The position numbers and the translations under genes are program-made. A stretch of DNA of 47,353 nucleotides from an uncultured Prevotellaceae bacterium. Its GTDB lineage: Bacteria; Bacteroidota; Bacteroidia; Bacteroidales; Bacteroidaceae. Numbering within the stretch: the stretch's first letter is position 1; each line of letters begins with the position of its first letter. Shown piece by piece: positions 7,247-15,872 of this stretch. The notes under the pieces are model-generated. The model saw only the letters and a list, made by a program, of their open reading frames with translations. It had not been told where the DNA came from and did no database searches. The stretch lies in the NCBI GenBank assembly GCA_902768785.1, contig CACXMM010000022.1:1-47353 (forward strand), written 5' to 3'.

Positions 7247-8227
7247 TTACTGGACACGCAGATGGGTGCTGCCCTTCGGCATGGCGGCAGGGGGCGTGAC
7301 GGCGGGTTTGACGATCTTACTGGTGAAGATGGCGATTTCCTCTGCCGTCTCGTCCGCGTTGTCACCGTTCTGGTTACGCTTCAGCGCTTGACCTTGGGGA
7401 AGGATATAGTCACCCACGATCTTGTAGTGGTTGGAGATGCAGGTCTTACCCTTCTTCATGTCAGCCCTGTTGGTATCGTATGCCAGTCGTCCTGCCTCCA
7501 CACTCGACTTGATGAGCCGGTTGATGGGCACATTCATATTGAACTGCAGGAAGGCGGGGATCTCGATGTCACACTTCGAACGCACCGTGGGGATGCTCTC
7601 CTGGAACACCCAGTCGTAGAGATAGGTGGGGCGCGTACTGGTGATGTTGTACTGGTATTCGATGATGCTGCCGGCCTCGACATCGGGCACCACGACGTGC
7701 ATCACCACATAGCTGTCGTTGACGCGCTCGGTGACGAAGGAGCTGGTATCGACGGTCCTTTTCACCACCTTCCCCTTCTCGTTCTTGGTGAAGACGCGGA
7801 TCTTCATGTCCGTCAGCTCATCCTGGTTGAACACCTTGTCGTCGTTGGCATTGAAATAGGTGATGTCGATATTCGCATGGCGGGCTCCCTCGGGCTTGAG
7901 GATCTTCGTACGGAGCCTGAACTCGTATTTCACGAGGATGTTACTGTCGTCGATCAGGTTCTTGCCGAAGTCATCTATATTGCCCCACCCTACTTCGATG
8001 TCTGTACGGTTGCTGTTCTCCACCTGGTCGGTGAGCTGGTAGGTGGCGGTCATGGTCTTGCAGAGGATGATGGCGCTGGCATCGACGGCATCGCCCCAGC
8101 CGATGTAGTCCCATTCCAGGTTTGACGGTTTGCCGAACTTCTCGTTGGGCAACTGGGCTTGGGCAGCGCTTCCGCAGAGGAGGATGGCTGCTGCCACGAA
8201 TAGGGTTTTCTTATAGATACTTTTCAT
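7247..8227 (-). CDS. Secreted DUF3857-like protein
   Basis: 326 residues with a Sec signal peptide (hydrophobic to about residue 20, cleavage near AQA-QL). The body (VKYEFRLRTKILKPEGA, KVVKRTVDTSSFVTERVNDSYVVMHVVVPDVEAGSIIEYQY) fits the DUF3857 beta-sandwich found in Bacteroidetes periplasmic proteins. Those are often longer and fused to a transglutaminase-like domain. Here the protein ends after the first module, so it is a short version or a truncated relative. No catalytic residues are apparent. It precedes rnhB by about 40 bp on the same strand. Function unknown. Confidence 0.7.
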   Translation of the reverse strand: MKSIYKKTLFVAAAILLCGSAAQAQLPNEKFGKPSNLEWDYIGWGDAVDASAIILCKTMTATYQLTDQVENSNRTDIEVGWGNIDDFGKNLIDDSNILVKYEFRLRTKILKPEGARHANIDITYFNANDDKVFNQDELTDMKIRVFTKNEKGKVVKRTVDTSSFVTERVNDSYVVMHVVVPDVEAGSIIEYQYNITSTRPTYLYDWVFQESIPTVRSKCDIEIPAFLQFNMNVPINRLIKSSVEAGRLAYDTNRADMKKGKTCISNHYKIVGDYILPQGQALKRNQNGDNADETAEEIAIFTSKIVKPAVTPPAAMPKGSTHLRVQ

Positions 8228-8261
8228 CTTCTTTATTTGTTAGTTGTAGATTTTTTTTGAA

Positions 8262-8287
8262 ACACAGAGACTCAGAGACACAGAGAA
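8262..8287. repeat. CAGAGA-rich short direct repeat
   Basis: ACACAGAGACTCAGAGACAC followed by AGAGAA: imperfect copies of ACACAGAG at 8-9 bp period, in the 97-bp gap between the propeller lipoprotein gene and the DUF3857-like gene. No promoter box was found in this gap. Confidence 0.6.
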
Positions 8288-8324
8288 CTTTTCTTTTTCG
8301 GTTATCGCCGAAGGCGACCCCTCA

Positions 8325-9830
8325 CTATTTCCCACTTAGCTGATTGACATACTTCACGGGGACGGCATCGCCCTTCAGGACATCGGCGAACTCACGCGGT
8401 TTGATCGTCACCTTACCCTTCATGAATTCCGGTACGTTGTAGCACTTCATGAACTGGCGGTGGTAGTCGGGATCGCTGCAGGGAAGCTCGAAGGGCTTCG
8501 ACCACCGACCGTTCCTGTCGATATGCGCGAAGAACGGACGCGTATATTCGCCATCGTTCCTGCGACTGCTGAACACCAGCCAGCGGCCGTTGCTCGACCA
8601 CGAGTGGTAGCTCTCGGTATCGTTTGAGTTGATCTCCTTCAGCATCCGCGGTGTATTCGTCTTGAGGTCGATGGCCCACAGGTCACCGTCACGGTGCCAG
8701 ATATGGAACACCCCATATTTCCCTGCGGTGAACACCAGCCAGCGGCCATCGGGCGACACCCTGGGGAGGGTGGCACTCATATCCATCGCTGCCGCATCGA
8801 GCACGAGCTCGCGTTCTCCGAAGGTCATGGTATTGGGGTCGAACGATTTCTTGTAGATATTGTATTTCACCTCCTTGCGCCGTTTGATGACATCCTTCCC
8901 ATGGTCGATGCCCGGTTCGTATTCGAAGTGGGCACTGCAATAGTACAGCGTCTTGCCATCGGGAGCCCAGGCAGGGAACACCTCCAGCTCCGTGGTATCG
9001 TTCTCCAGGTTCGTCACCTCGTTCCGTGCCACGTCGTAGGCGATGAGGTCGCTCTCCGAATCAAACACCTCGATCTTGTTCGGATCCGTCACCTGGAAGA
9101 TCTGACTCGTCTTGTTCGTGGAATAGACGATGAGGTTAAGCCAGGGATGCCAGGCGGGATAGACACCTGCCGAGAGGATGGAGTCGTTGCGCATATTGAT
9201 CTTCCGTATCTGTCCGTCGTAGGCCACCACCGTACCTCCCAGGTTCTGACGTGCATGGAACTGCATGCGTGTGGGGTCATACTGCTGGTAGTGATGACAG
9301 TTGATGCACTGTCCTTTGCCCTGCCCTTCCTCGCAGCACAGGATATTGTCGTAGATCACACTCTCATCGTAGGTCTCCAGACAGCGCTGACTGATGGTCA
9401 GTTCCTCGTAGCTGACATACGAGGGGTAGATGAGACGGTAGCTGAGGTAGGGATCGATGCTGTCCTTGGACACATAGATATCGAAGGGTTTGTATTTCGT
9501 CCACTGTCCGTCGTAACGCGCGAACACCTCCACCCCGATCTTCTTGTCGGCAGCCTTCGTCACGAGGCGCTGCCAATCATCACGGTCGGGCTGTATCTTG
9601 TCACCTTCGAGCAGCAGCTCCTCACCGTCGGCGGTGAGCCGTGCCACCATGCTTTCAGCCTCCTGTGCCATCTCGAACGTCAGCGGCGCCATATTCACCG
9701 GCACCGTCACGCCCTTGTAATCAGGGTAGATGTCTGGCTGCGCATTCGACGTTGTGTAGTTCTGCGGCACCTGCGGGGTGCAGGCTGTCATCAATGCCAC
9801 CAACGACAATAACAATAATGCTTTCTTCAT
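8325..9830 (-). CDS. TolB/PD40-like beta-propeller lipoprotein with a CxxCH motif
   Basis: About 501 residues from ATG at 9830; a TTG five codons upstream is less likely. The lipoprotein signal ends in LMTAC (Cys17). The second half carries repeated propeller blades of the PD40/TolB type: GVYPAWHPWLNLIVYST, VFPAWAPDGKTLYYCSA, LPRVSPDGRWLVFTAG, YHSWSSNGRWLVFSSRR. Before the propeller lies CINCHH (about 175-180), a match to the covalent haem-c motif CxxCH, preceded by CC at 165-166. It is the last gene of a run with the GH30 enzyme and a DUF6057-like membrane protein, separated from the latter by a repeat array. Haem binding is a motif-based inference; a metal or redox site is the alternative. 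Function unknown. Confidence 0.7.
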   Translation of the reverse strand: MKKALLLLSLVALMTACTPQVPQNYTTSNAQPDIYPDYKGVTVPVNMAPLTFEMAQEAESMVARLTADGEELLLEGDKIQPDRDDWQRLVTKAADKKIGVEVFARYDGQWTKYKPFDIYVSKDSIDPYLSYRLIYPSYVSYEELTISQRCLETYDESVIYDNILCCEEGQGKGQCINCHHYQQYDPTRMQFHARQNLGGTVVAYDGQIRKINMRNDSILSAGVYPAWHPWLNLIVYSTNKTSQIFQVTDPNKIEVFDSESDLIAYDVARNEVTNLENDTTELEVFPAWAPDGKTLYYCSAHFEYEPGIDHGKDVIKRRKEVKYNIYKKSFDPNTMTFGERELVLDAAAMDMSATLPRVSPDGRWLVFTAGKYGVFHIWHRDGDLWAIDLKTNTPRMLKEINSNDTESYHSWSSNGRWLVFSSRRNDGEYTRPFFAHIDRNGRWSKPFELPCSDPDYHRQFMKCYNVPEFMKGKVTIKPREFADVLKGDAVPVKYVNQLSGK

Positions 9831-9850
9831 GGATTTTTCTTTCAACTTTT

Positions 9851-10029
9851 TGATTACTCGAATGCTTCTTCCTTTTCTCTCTACGAATTAGACGAATTAG
9901 GCGAATTACTCATTAATCGAACGCCCCTTCCTTTTTTCTCTACGAATTAGACGAATTAGGCGAATTACTCATTAATCGAACGCCCCTTCCTTTTTTCTCT
10001 ACGAATTGGTCGAATTAGGCGAATTTCTA
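9851..10029. repeat. 59-bp tandem repeat array with nested 9-bp units
   Basis: The landmark TACGAATTAG recurs at 9882, 9941 and 10000 (last copy TACGAATTGG), exactly 59 bp apart. About three copies are present, the first and last degenerate. Within each unit CGAATTAG-type 9-bp elements are tandem, followed by CATTAATCGAACGCCCCTTCC. It fills the gap between the DUF6057-like and propeller genes. It lacks CRISPR structure (no unique spacers). Confidence 0.9.
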
Positions 10030-10042
10030 ATCACTTGGCCTT

Positions 10043-10101
10043 CCTCCCTCCCTTTGGGAGGGCTGGGGTGGGCTTTCCTTTGGGAGGGGTTGGAGTGGGC
10101 T
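10043..10101. repeat. GGGAGGG-type repeat pair
   Basis: Two copies of CTTTGGGAGGG followed by GGTGGGCT or AGTGGGCT lie end to end directly after the 59-bp array and 3' to the DUF6057-like gene. CCTCCCTTTGGGAGGG is partly palindromic. A related CCCCTCC ... GGAGGGG palindrome lies in the M6 protease gene at 4734-4751. Confidence 0.65.
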
Positions 10102-10102
10102 C

Positions 10103-12016
10103 CTACATATAGATGAAGTCTTCCGTCAGGAAATACTCATAGAAATAAGTGTCACCGAAGAGGGGGTACAGGGCGGCGCGTGCCTGCTTGATATCCTTTC
10201 CGTCGTAACGCTCCAGCAACTGGGCGAACTTGTCGAAGCGCTCCTTCACATCGTCATCGACGGGAGCCTCAAAGGGTGCCTTCTCCTCGTTGTAGGTGAA
10301 TACCCATGCGGCCTCCTGGTAATAGCGCGGAACAGGCTTCCCCGGGTGCAGACTCAGGTATCTGGCGAAGCACCGCCAGAAAGGGTCACTGTTCTTTGTC
10401 CATAGGGATGCCAGCAGGCACTGTTCCTGGAAATAGGGGTCGTTGCTGTCCATCTGCGACAGGTGGTTCATCACATACCGCTCCGTATAGCCATTGTCGG
10501 CACCCACCATATCCGGATAGCGCATCATGTGGAGGATGGGGCCTGTCTCACTGTCGGTACGCAGGAGCTCGGGCTGTTGCTGCAGCTTCTCGAGGTTCCG
10601 TGCCCACTCTCCGTGGAACAGCGTATGTTTCAGCTCACCGGTATATTTGTACATCGCCTTCACCTCACCTGTCATCAATGCCCGGCGTGCCATGTATTTC
10701 AGGTGCTCCACGCGCCATCCAAACTCCACACCGCCCTCTATGCACATGTGGTGACAGTCGTTCATCATCCCGTAGTGGTAGTAGATCATGTTTCCCACCA
10801 GCATCGATGCCGGGATGGGGAATGGTGAGGCAGGCTTCGCCGCACCGTTGCGGTAACGGTACATCTCCGTACTCTGACGACCTAAGCGTGACAGGGCGAG
10901 GTTACGCATCATCACCACCGAGCGTGTGGGAATATTCTGCTGCTTGGCAGCTTCCGTCAGCACATCCTCCCAGCGCGTCTGCTCCACGAAGTATTCCATA
11001 GCCACCTCACGGTGGAAGTTCTCATCCTTCATCCAGGCGGTCCATACGCCATAGACTGTTGCCGCCAGTACAACGACAACGACGGCATAGCGCCACCAGC
11101 CCTTTGAGAGCTTGAAGGATTTCTTTGCCTTGGCACCCTTCTTGTTCTTCTTATCCTTCCTGCTGACGACCGTTTCCTGTGCCGCAGTCTCGGGCGTCTG
11201 CCATTTACCCAGTACGAGGATGAGCAGACACACGGCGAGGAGGGCGTAGGGCACATAGAGCTCGGTGTTCTCTTCAAGGATCTTGAAGATGGGCAGTGCC
11301 GTCCACCAGAGGTTCACCTTGTTCGTCTGGTAATACACAAACTGATAGTACAACAGCGGAACAGCCACCACCAGCAACACCGCAAGGATACAGTCTGCTG
11401 CCGCCTGCCAACGCTCGCGATCGAGACGCCAGCACCATAGTCCCATCAGCAGTACAGCTGCCAAAGCATAGGTACCGATCAGCGGATAACCCGCCACGGC
11501 TGTCACCACCAATAAGAGGCGCCGCCACAGTCTGTGTGCCGACAATGCGCGGTAGGCCCACAGCAGAGCCACGACAGCCATCACACCCAGGGTGGCATCG
11601 AAATACCAGCCTCTGAGCTTGATGGGGTAGATCCAGTATCCCATATCGACATTCGCTGCCAGCAGCAGGGCTACGGGCACGAGGAGGAGCAGCGTCCATG
11701 GCTTACCGACACGGAAGGTGCGGCGCATCATCTCCATGAGCAGTCCCCACGCCACGCAGAGCACCGCCACGCCCAGCAGGGGGTAGTAGAGCAGCTGTGT
11801 GAGGAAACTGCCCACATACATGAGCAGTCCTCCGGGCACCACCATCTGCTGCCGGAAAAACAACGGGGTATCCAGGAACAGGTTCTGCTCCTGGATCTTC
11901 CACAACACATAGCGCTCGCAGACCAGCAGCAACGCCGCTATGACTGCCAGTGCCAGAAGCCACACCACCGTCGTGGAACAGGCCTTGCACTTACTGATGA
12001 TCGACTGGTTTGCCAT
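10103..12016 (-). CDS. Polytopic membrane protein, DUF6057-like
   Basis: 637 residues. The N-terminal half has about ten hydrophobic segments (for example VVWLLALAVIAALLLV at about 18-33, LLVVTAVAGYPLIGTYAL and later VVLAATVYGVWTA near 310). The C-terminal half (about 325-637) is soluble and helix-rich, with TPR-like spacing (RSVVMMRNLALSRLGRQSTEM and later helices). It resembles the Bacteroidetes family DUF6057, for which I know no function. The start codon overlaps the GH30 stop as TAATG, so its translation is probably coupled to the xylanase. It could be a transporter-like or assembly membrane protein; nothing in the sequence decides. Confidence 0.75.
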   Translation of the reverse strand: MANQSIISKCKACSTTVVWLLALAVIAALLLVCERYVLWKIQEQNLFLDTPLFFRQQMVVPGGLLMYVGSFLTQLLYYPLLGVAVLCVAWGLLMEMMRRTFRVGKPWTLLLLVPVALLLAANVDMGYWIYPIKLRGWYFDATLGVMAVVALLWAYRALSAHRLWRRLLLVVTAVAGYPLIGTYALAAVLLMGLWCWRLDRERWQAAADCILAVLLVVAVPLLYYQFVYYQTNKVNLWWTALPIFKILEENTELYVPYALLAVCLLILVLGKWQTPETAAQETVVSRKDKKNKKGAKAKKSFKLSKGWWRYAVVVVVLAATVYGVWTAWMKDENFHREVAMEYFVEQTRWEDVLTEAAKQQNIPTRSVVMMRNLALSRLGRQSTEMYRYRNGAAKPASPFPIPASMLVGNMIYYHYGMMNDCHHMCIEGGVEFGWRVEHLKYMARRALMTGEVKAMYKYTGELKHTLFHGEWARNLEKLQQQPELLRTDSETGPILHMMRYPDMVGADNGYTERYVMNHLSQMDSNDPYFQEQCLLASLWTKNSDPFWRCFARYLSLHPGKPVPRYYQEAAWVFTYNEEKAPFEAPVDDDVKERFDKFAQLLERYDGKDIKQARAALYPLFGDTYFYEYFLTEDFIYM

Positions 12017-13545
12017 TATTCAACGATTACCTTTCTGGAAGTACCATTGGCGCTGCGCTCAATGCACACGCCATGGGGGTTATTCAGCCGGCGGCCCTGC
12101 AGATCATAATAGGTCTTGGCACCGGCATCTGCATTCTGCAGGAGTTCCTTGATACCTGTACCGCCGCCCTCTATCTTAAAGACATAGGTGGCCAGACTCT
12201 TCGCAGGCAGTTCGGTAGTCACTCTCTGAACAGGCTCGGCAATCTCGACGGGATATTTCTGACAGAGTTCATCAGAGGCATTGCCCCATGACAGCAGCAC
12301 GTTGCCGCTCACCACGTTGAAAGGCAGGTTCATGATGAAGTCCCTGTCGGAACTCAGGGTATTGATCGCCATGATGATGAGGGAGTCACCCTTGATGAAC
12401 GCGGAGGTCTCGACAGCGGCATTGGTCGTCAGATCGTAGCTGCACGTTGACTCCAGAAGAGTGGAACCTGTAACGTTCTTGGCAAAGTGTGAATACACAT
12501 AGGCACGCGGCAACAGTTTGTTCTTCGTCCTGTTGGCATCCCCATACTTGGCCTCACCGGTGCTGACGAAAGCCCAGTGGGCACGCATATACCAGTAGAT
12601 ATAACCGGTGCATCCTGCCTGCAGGCACTCATTCAATTCTTGTGCAAACTCCAGCTGTTCCTGCCAGTTAGGCAGACGGTCGCCGATATTGTCGGATACA
12701 GAATGCTCCGTCATCCATACCTCCTTTCCATACTGCTTAGCCAGTCTGGCAGCATTCTTCAGATTAACAAGTGGCGGATGACCATAGATATGACCAGCGA
12801 TGATATCCACCTGATCACGGGCTACAGGATCATTCAGCAGCTTATTGGAATAATTGGGGTCGAAGCCCAAGGGCTCTGCACTGATCAGGCGCACACCCTT
12901 GTAGGTCTCACGGTCGAGCAGATGGGCATAGTTCTTCACCAGTTCCAGCTGCTCATCGGGCGTATAGAGACAACCGGAGTAATCTACCCACCAGTCGGGT
13001 TCGTTCTGTACGGAAACGGCATCCACATCGACGCCATGCTCCTGCATCCATTTCAGGAAGGTGTTCAGCCAAGGGAAGAACTTGGGATAGCAGTCTTTGC
13101 GCAGACGTCCCTCCTGATTGCCCTGACTGTCGGATTTTCCGCCCTGGGCAGTACCATTCGTCTTGTAGTCACCAGGAGGAGACCACGGGGTACCGAAGAC
13201 GATGCCTCCGCGTTGCTTGACGATCTTGGCGGAAGGCAGGGAGCCGTTCCAATCGTAGGGGGTGTCCCAGTTTCCCCATTCAGGCACCTTGACGTCTCCC
13301 ACGAAGTTAGGTGAGATCTCCATGCGCATGATATTCAAGCCGATGGCGGATTCATCGCCATAGAGCAGTTTCACGGGTTGAGTATCATTCGCGAAGGGTT
13401 CCATCGCACCGTAACAGCAGGCTGCGCCAAAGCCCGTAATCGTCTGCAGACGGTTATTGGTGACGGTGATAACGACACTGGGCCGTTTGGCATAGGCTGT
13501 GGTCAGGACCGTCAAAGCTAAGACAAATAAAAAGATTCTTTTCAT
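12016..13545 (-). CDS. GH30 endo-glucuronoxylanase (subfamily 8-like)
   Basis: 509 residues from ATG at 13545, which begins a signal peptide (MKRIFLFVLALTVLTTAYA); a longer frame would run through the promoter and terminator. GH30 (beta/alpha)8 barrel with side beta-domain: TITGFGAACCYGAMEP, FGTPWSPP, the acid/base Glu in VSVQNEPD (about 182) and nucleophile Glu in VWMTEHS (about 280). IYWYMR after strand 8 carries an Arg at the position that binds glucuronic acid in GH30_8 enzymes, so cleavage of glucuronoxylan is likely. The C-terminus (YYDLQGRRLNNPHG ... RKVIVE) resembles a sorting tail. Secreted or surface enzyme. It has its own promoter and is the first gene of a unit with the DUF6057-like and propeller genes, adjoining the xylan PUL. 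Confidence 0.9.
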   Translation of the reverse strand: MKRIFLFVLALTVLTTAYAKRPSVVITVTNNRLQTITGFGAACCYGAMEPFANDTQPVKLLYGDESAIGLNIMRMEISPNFVGDVKVPEWGNWDTPYDWNGSLPSAKIVKQRGGIVFGTPWSPPGDYKTNGTAQGGKSDSQGNQEGRLRKDCYPKFFPWLNTFLKWMQEHGVDVDAVSVQNEPDWWVDYSGCLYTPDEQLELVKNYAHLLDRETYKGVRLISAEPLGFDPNYSNKLLNDPVARDQVDIIAGHIYGHPPLVNLKNAARLAKQYGKEVWMTEHSVSDNIGDRLPNWQEQLEFAQELNECLQAGCTGYIYWYMRAHWAFVSTGEAKYGDANRTKNKLLPRAYVYSHFAKNVTGSTLLESTCSYDLTTNAAVETSAFIKGDSLIIMAINTLSSDRDFIMNLPFNVVSGNVLLSWGNASDELCQKYPVEIAEPVQRVTTELPAKSLATYVFKIEGGGTGIKELLQNADAGAKTYYDLQGRRLNNPHGVCIERSANGTSRKVIVE

Positions 13546-13634
13546 TGGTTTATATTGATACAAGTTTGCAGATTTCACATCCGTCACATCCGAGGGCATA
13601 AGGGCACGACGAAACGTGGGAGCGAAGAATGATG

Positions 13635-13665
13635 CAAAGGTAATGAAAAACGAGAGAAACACAAA
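13635..13665 (-). promoter_or_regulatory. Promoter of the GH30 operon
   Basis: Minus strand: -33 TTTG (13662-13665) and -7 TACCTTTG (13635-13642), spacing 19 bp. Predicted leader of about 80 nt before ATG at 13545. It lies downstream of a terminator, so this operon is separate from the xylan PUL. Confidence 0.75.
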
Positions 13666-13684
13666 GAAAAAAGACCATTTCTTG

Positions 13685-13718
13685 ATAAAAAAGATCCGGC
13701 CTTGTGAAAGACCGGATC
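13685..13718 (-). terminator. Intrinsic terminator after the jelly-roll protein gene
   Basis: 11-bp stem GATCCGGTCTT / AAGGCCGGATC (one G-U) with loop TCAC, read on the minus strand, followed by TTTTTTATC. It closes the xylan-PUL side before the GH30 promoter. Confidence 0.88.
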
Positions 13719-13766
13719 CCATTTGATTAGAATGTCATTTTTCGTTCGTCAAGAGACTGTCGGTGA

Positions 13767-15815
13767 TTACTTCACCACAATCTTCTTACCGTTCTCGATC
13801 ACGATACCCTTGAAGTCCTTAGAAACACGCTGACCAGCGATGTTATAGGTAGCACCAGAGGTAGCATTGCCGTTGGTGTAAACGCCCTTGATGCCAGTAC
13901 CGTCGTCGAATACGTGCGGACTGTCGGTAGCACCCTCCTTCACGTAGAAGTTCTGCTTACCAGTCTGGTTGATCAGAGACTCTGTACCATCCTCTGTCTT
14001 CCAAATAACATCCTTGATCTCATAGTTGTTAGCCTCCTGGATCTCAGCCATGTTGAAGGCGATAGACTTCATGCCGTCAGCCTCATTAGGAACAGTGAAG
14101 GTAGCATTGAACTCCTGCCAATCCTCAGTGAAGTTCACATCACCGATAGCAGCCCAGTGCAGGTATGAACCTGGATCAGCGTGGCACTGTGTAGAAGTCT
14201 TAGCTGCCTTTGAAGCCTTATACTTGAATGAGAGAATGGTAGCCTCACCCTTCTCGAGAGTACGGTTGGCAACAATCCAGAACTGGCTGTCCCAAGGCTG
14301 GCCTGTACCACCATCGTTTGTGAGAATGTCACGCTCCGGAGCCTTTACAACGATCTCTGTGGGGTTAGCATTGATTTCAATCGGTCCCTGAGGAGTATCA
14401 CCCTCAATCTGGATGAAGTTGATAGCCTTGAACCCTGTATCCAGAGTGATCTGCCATACACCAGCTGCGGGCAGCTTAATCTTGGCATTTGAACCCTCGG
14501 CATAGTCATACCAGAATTCATCACCAGCCTCGATGGCACCGGTAGAAGGCTTCAGAGTAGCAGCCTTGAATGAACCGTCGTCACCACGAACGGTAGAGAT
14601 CATGATTTCACTTACCCATGTCTCCGGCTTACCAGCCTCACCAACAGTAACGATCATAGTACCATCACCACCATCCTCAAACTGGATAGCCTCGTCGAAG
14701 TTGTACTCAATACCGGCAGCAGGGTTTGCATAAGCAGCAAAGAAGCCATGGTCAAGTTTCAATTCATCGATAGCGAGGTCATCGAAGTAGAAGTCGATAG
14801 CATTCTTATTCTGGGGGTTCAGGTTGAAGGCAATAGACCATCCCTGATCGTTACCACCACTGGGCCATGAAATCTCCTGGTCGTACTCCTGCCACTCTGT
14901 GGTGAAGTTGATGTCACCGATAGCAGCCCAGTGCATGTAGTCAGAAGGATTCTGATGGTGGATCTGCGTATTGGTGGTAGCAGCCTCAGAAGCCTTGTAA
15001 CGGAAGTGAACCTTCACTTTCTCACCTGGCATGAATCTTCTCGGACCCTGGATCCAGAACTGGTTGTCCCATGCAGAAGGATCACCCTCGGTGTCAGCAA
15101 CCTTACCATGAACAACGAATACGTGACTACCGTCAACCTCTTCGATTGTAGCGGGGAAGGGATCCCAACCACCATCTTCGTTCATGTTAACGCCTTTCTC
15201 CTTACCCCAAGCACAAATCTTGTAGTTGTTCTCCTGGTCATCAAATCTTACATTAGCGAGATCGCCCCAAGGCTGCTCAGCGTTACCATTTACGAGCAGA
15301 GGAACCCACTCTTTCGGACGCTGGTTAGCACGCTCCTCATGGGTAATCTTCAGATAAGCGATGTCCCAAGTACCAATCCAGTCACCGCACTGCATGAGGA
15401 TGTTACCATCATTATTGGTAGCCTCATAGTCAACAGTACCTTCTACCCAATCTGTAGTGATGGAGAATGCGCCGTAAGGTGTCTGGCCAAAACCAAGCAT
15501 TGACACGTTACCAGCATGGTCACCCTTAATCTTGTAGTGAAGGGTGTAAACGGTACCTACCTCAGCATTTACGCCACCAATCGGGAAGAACTGGCAGTCC
15601 CAAGAGGGATCTGTAGCTTCTGCACTTTCGAAGTGGAGGCAACCGTCCTTGATAGAGAGGCGAGCAAATGCCGACTCACTACCACGCCAGCTGGCGAAAG
15701 GAACCTCAGAGATGTCGGTGTACTTTGAGAAGTCCATTTCTGCATCGACTTTCTCCACCGCCTTTACTCCCAAGAAACATGTCAAGAGAGCAATCAGAGT
15801 AAATAGTTTCTTCAT
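13767..15815 (-). CDS. Secreted protein with three CBM4_9-like jelly-roll repeats
   Basis: 682 residues with a signal peptide (MKKLFTLIALLTCFLGVKA). Three beta-sandwich repeats can be aligned by eye. The first lies at about 25-160 (DPSWDCQFFPIGG, then TDWVEGTV). The second at about 172-355 (SAWDNQFWIQG, YMHWAAIGDINFTTEWQEY). The third at about 485-615 (QPWDSQFWIVA, YLHWAAIGDVNFTEDWQEF). Repeats two and three are plainly duplicates. A different beta domain lies between them (about 360-475). The tail YNIAGQRVSKDFKGIVIENG then KKIVVK is a sorting-type C-terminus. No glycosidase motif was found. It follows the GH10-like gene in the xylan PUL, so a non-catalytic xylan-binding or enzyme-companion role is inferred. 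Confidence 0.75.
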   Translation of the reverse strand: MKKLFTLIALLTCFLGVKAVEKVDAEMDFSKYTDISEVPFASWRGSESAFARLSIKDGCLHFESAEATDPSWDCQFFPIGGVNAEVGTVYTLHYKIKGDHAGNVSMLGFGQTPYGAFSITTDWVEGTVDYEATNNDGNILMQCGDWIGTWDIAYLKITHEERANQRPKEWVPLLVNGNAEQPWGDLANVRFDDQENNYKICAWGKEKGVNMNEDGGWDPFPATIEEVDGSHVFVVHGKVADTEGDPSAWDNQFWIQGPRRFMPGEKVKVHFRYKASEAATTNTQIHHQNPSDYMHWAAIGDINFTTEWQEYDQEISWPSGGNDQGWSIAFNLNPQNKNAIDFYFDDLAIDELKLDHGFFAAYANPAAGIEYNFDEAIQFEDGGDGTMIVTVGEAGKPETWVSEIMISTVRGDDGSFKAATLKPSTGAIEAGDEFWYDYAEGSNAKIKLPAAGVWQITLDTGFKAINFIQIEGDTPQGPIEINANPTEIVVKAPERDILTNDGGTGQPWDSQFWIVANRTLEKGEATILSFKYKASKAAKTSTQCHADPGSYLHWAAIGDVNFTEDWQEFNATFTVPNEADGMKSIAFNMAEIQEANNYEIKDVIWKTEDGTESLINQTGKQNFYVKEGATDSPHVFDDGTGIKGVYTNGNATSGATYNIAGQRVSKDFKGIVIENGKKIVVK

Positions 15816-15872
15816 AAGATAAATAATTAAGTTAATAAATAAAGGATAAATTAAAGATTAAATATGAAAGAC

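Noticed and set aside
7217-8125. Plus-strand ORF of about 300 codons opposite the DUF3857-like gene
   Set aside because: Antisense shadow caused by codon bias; the product is His/Asp/Val-rich and resembles no family, while the minus strand has a signal peptide and recognisable domain.
8694-9812. Long plus-strand ORF (about 372 codons) opposite the propeller lipoprotein
   Set aside because: Antisense shadow: low-complexity His/Arg/Val-rich product, no start signals, and the minus-strand frame has a clear lipoprotein signal and propeller repeats.
9851-10029. CRISPR array
   Set aside because: Whole 59-bp units repeat including the would-be spacers; no cas genes nearby. The same holds for the 22-bp repeats at 5301-5380.
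13546-13722. N-terminal extension of the GH30 enzyme to 13722
   Set aside because: The extension would be encoded by the promoter and the terminator hairpin; ATG at 13545 begins a proper signal peptide.
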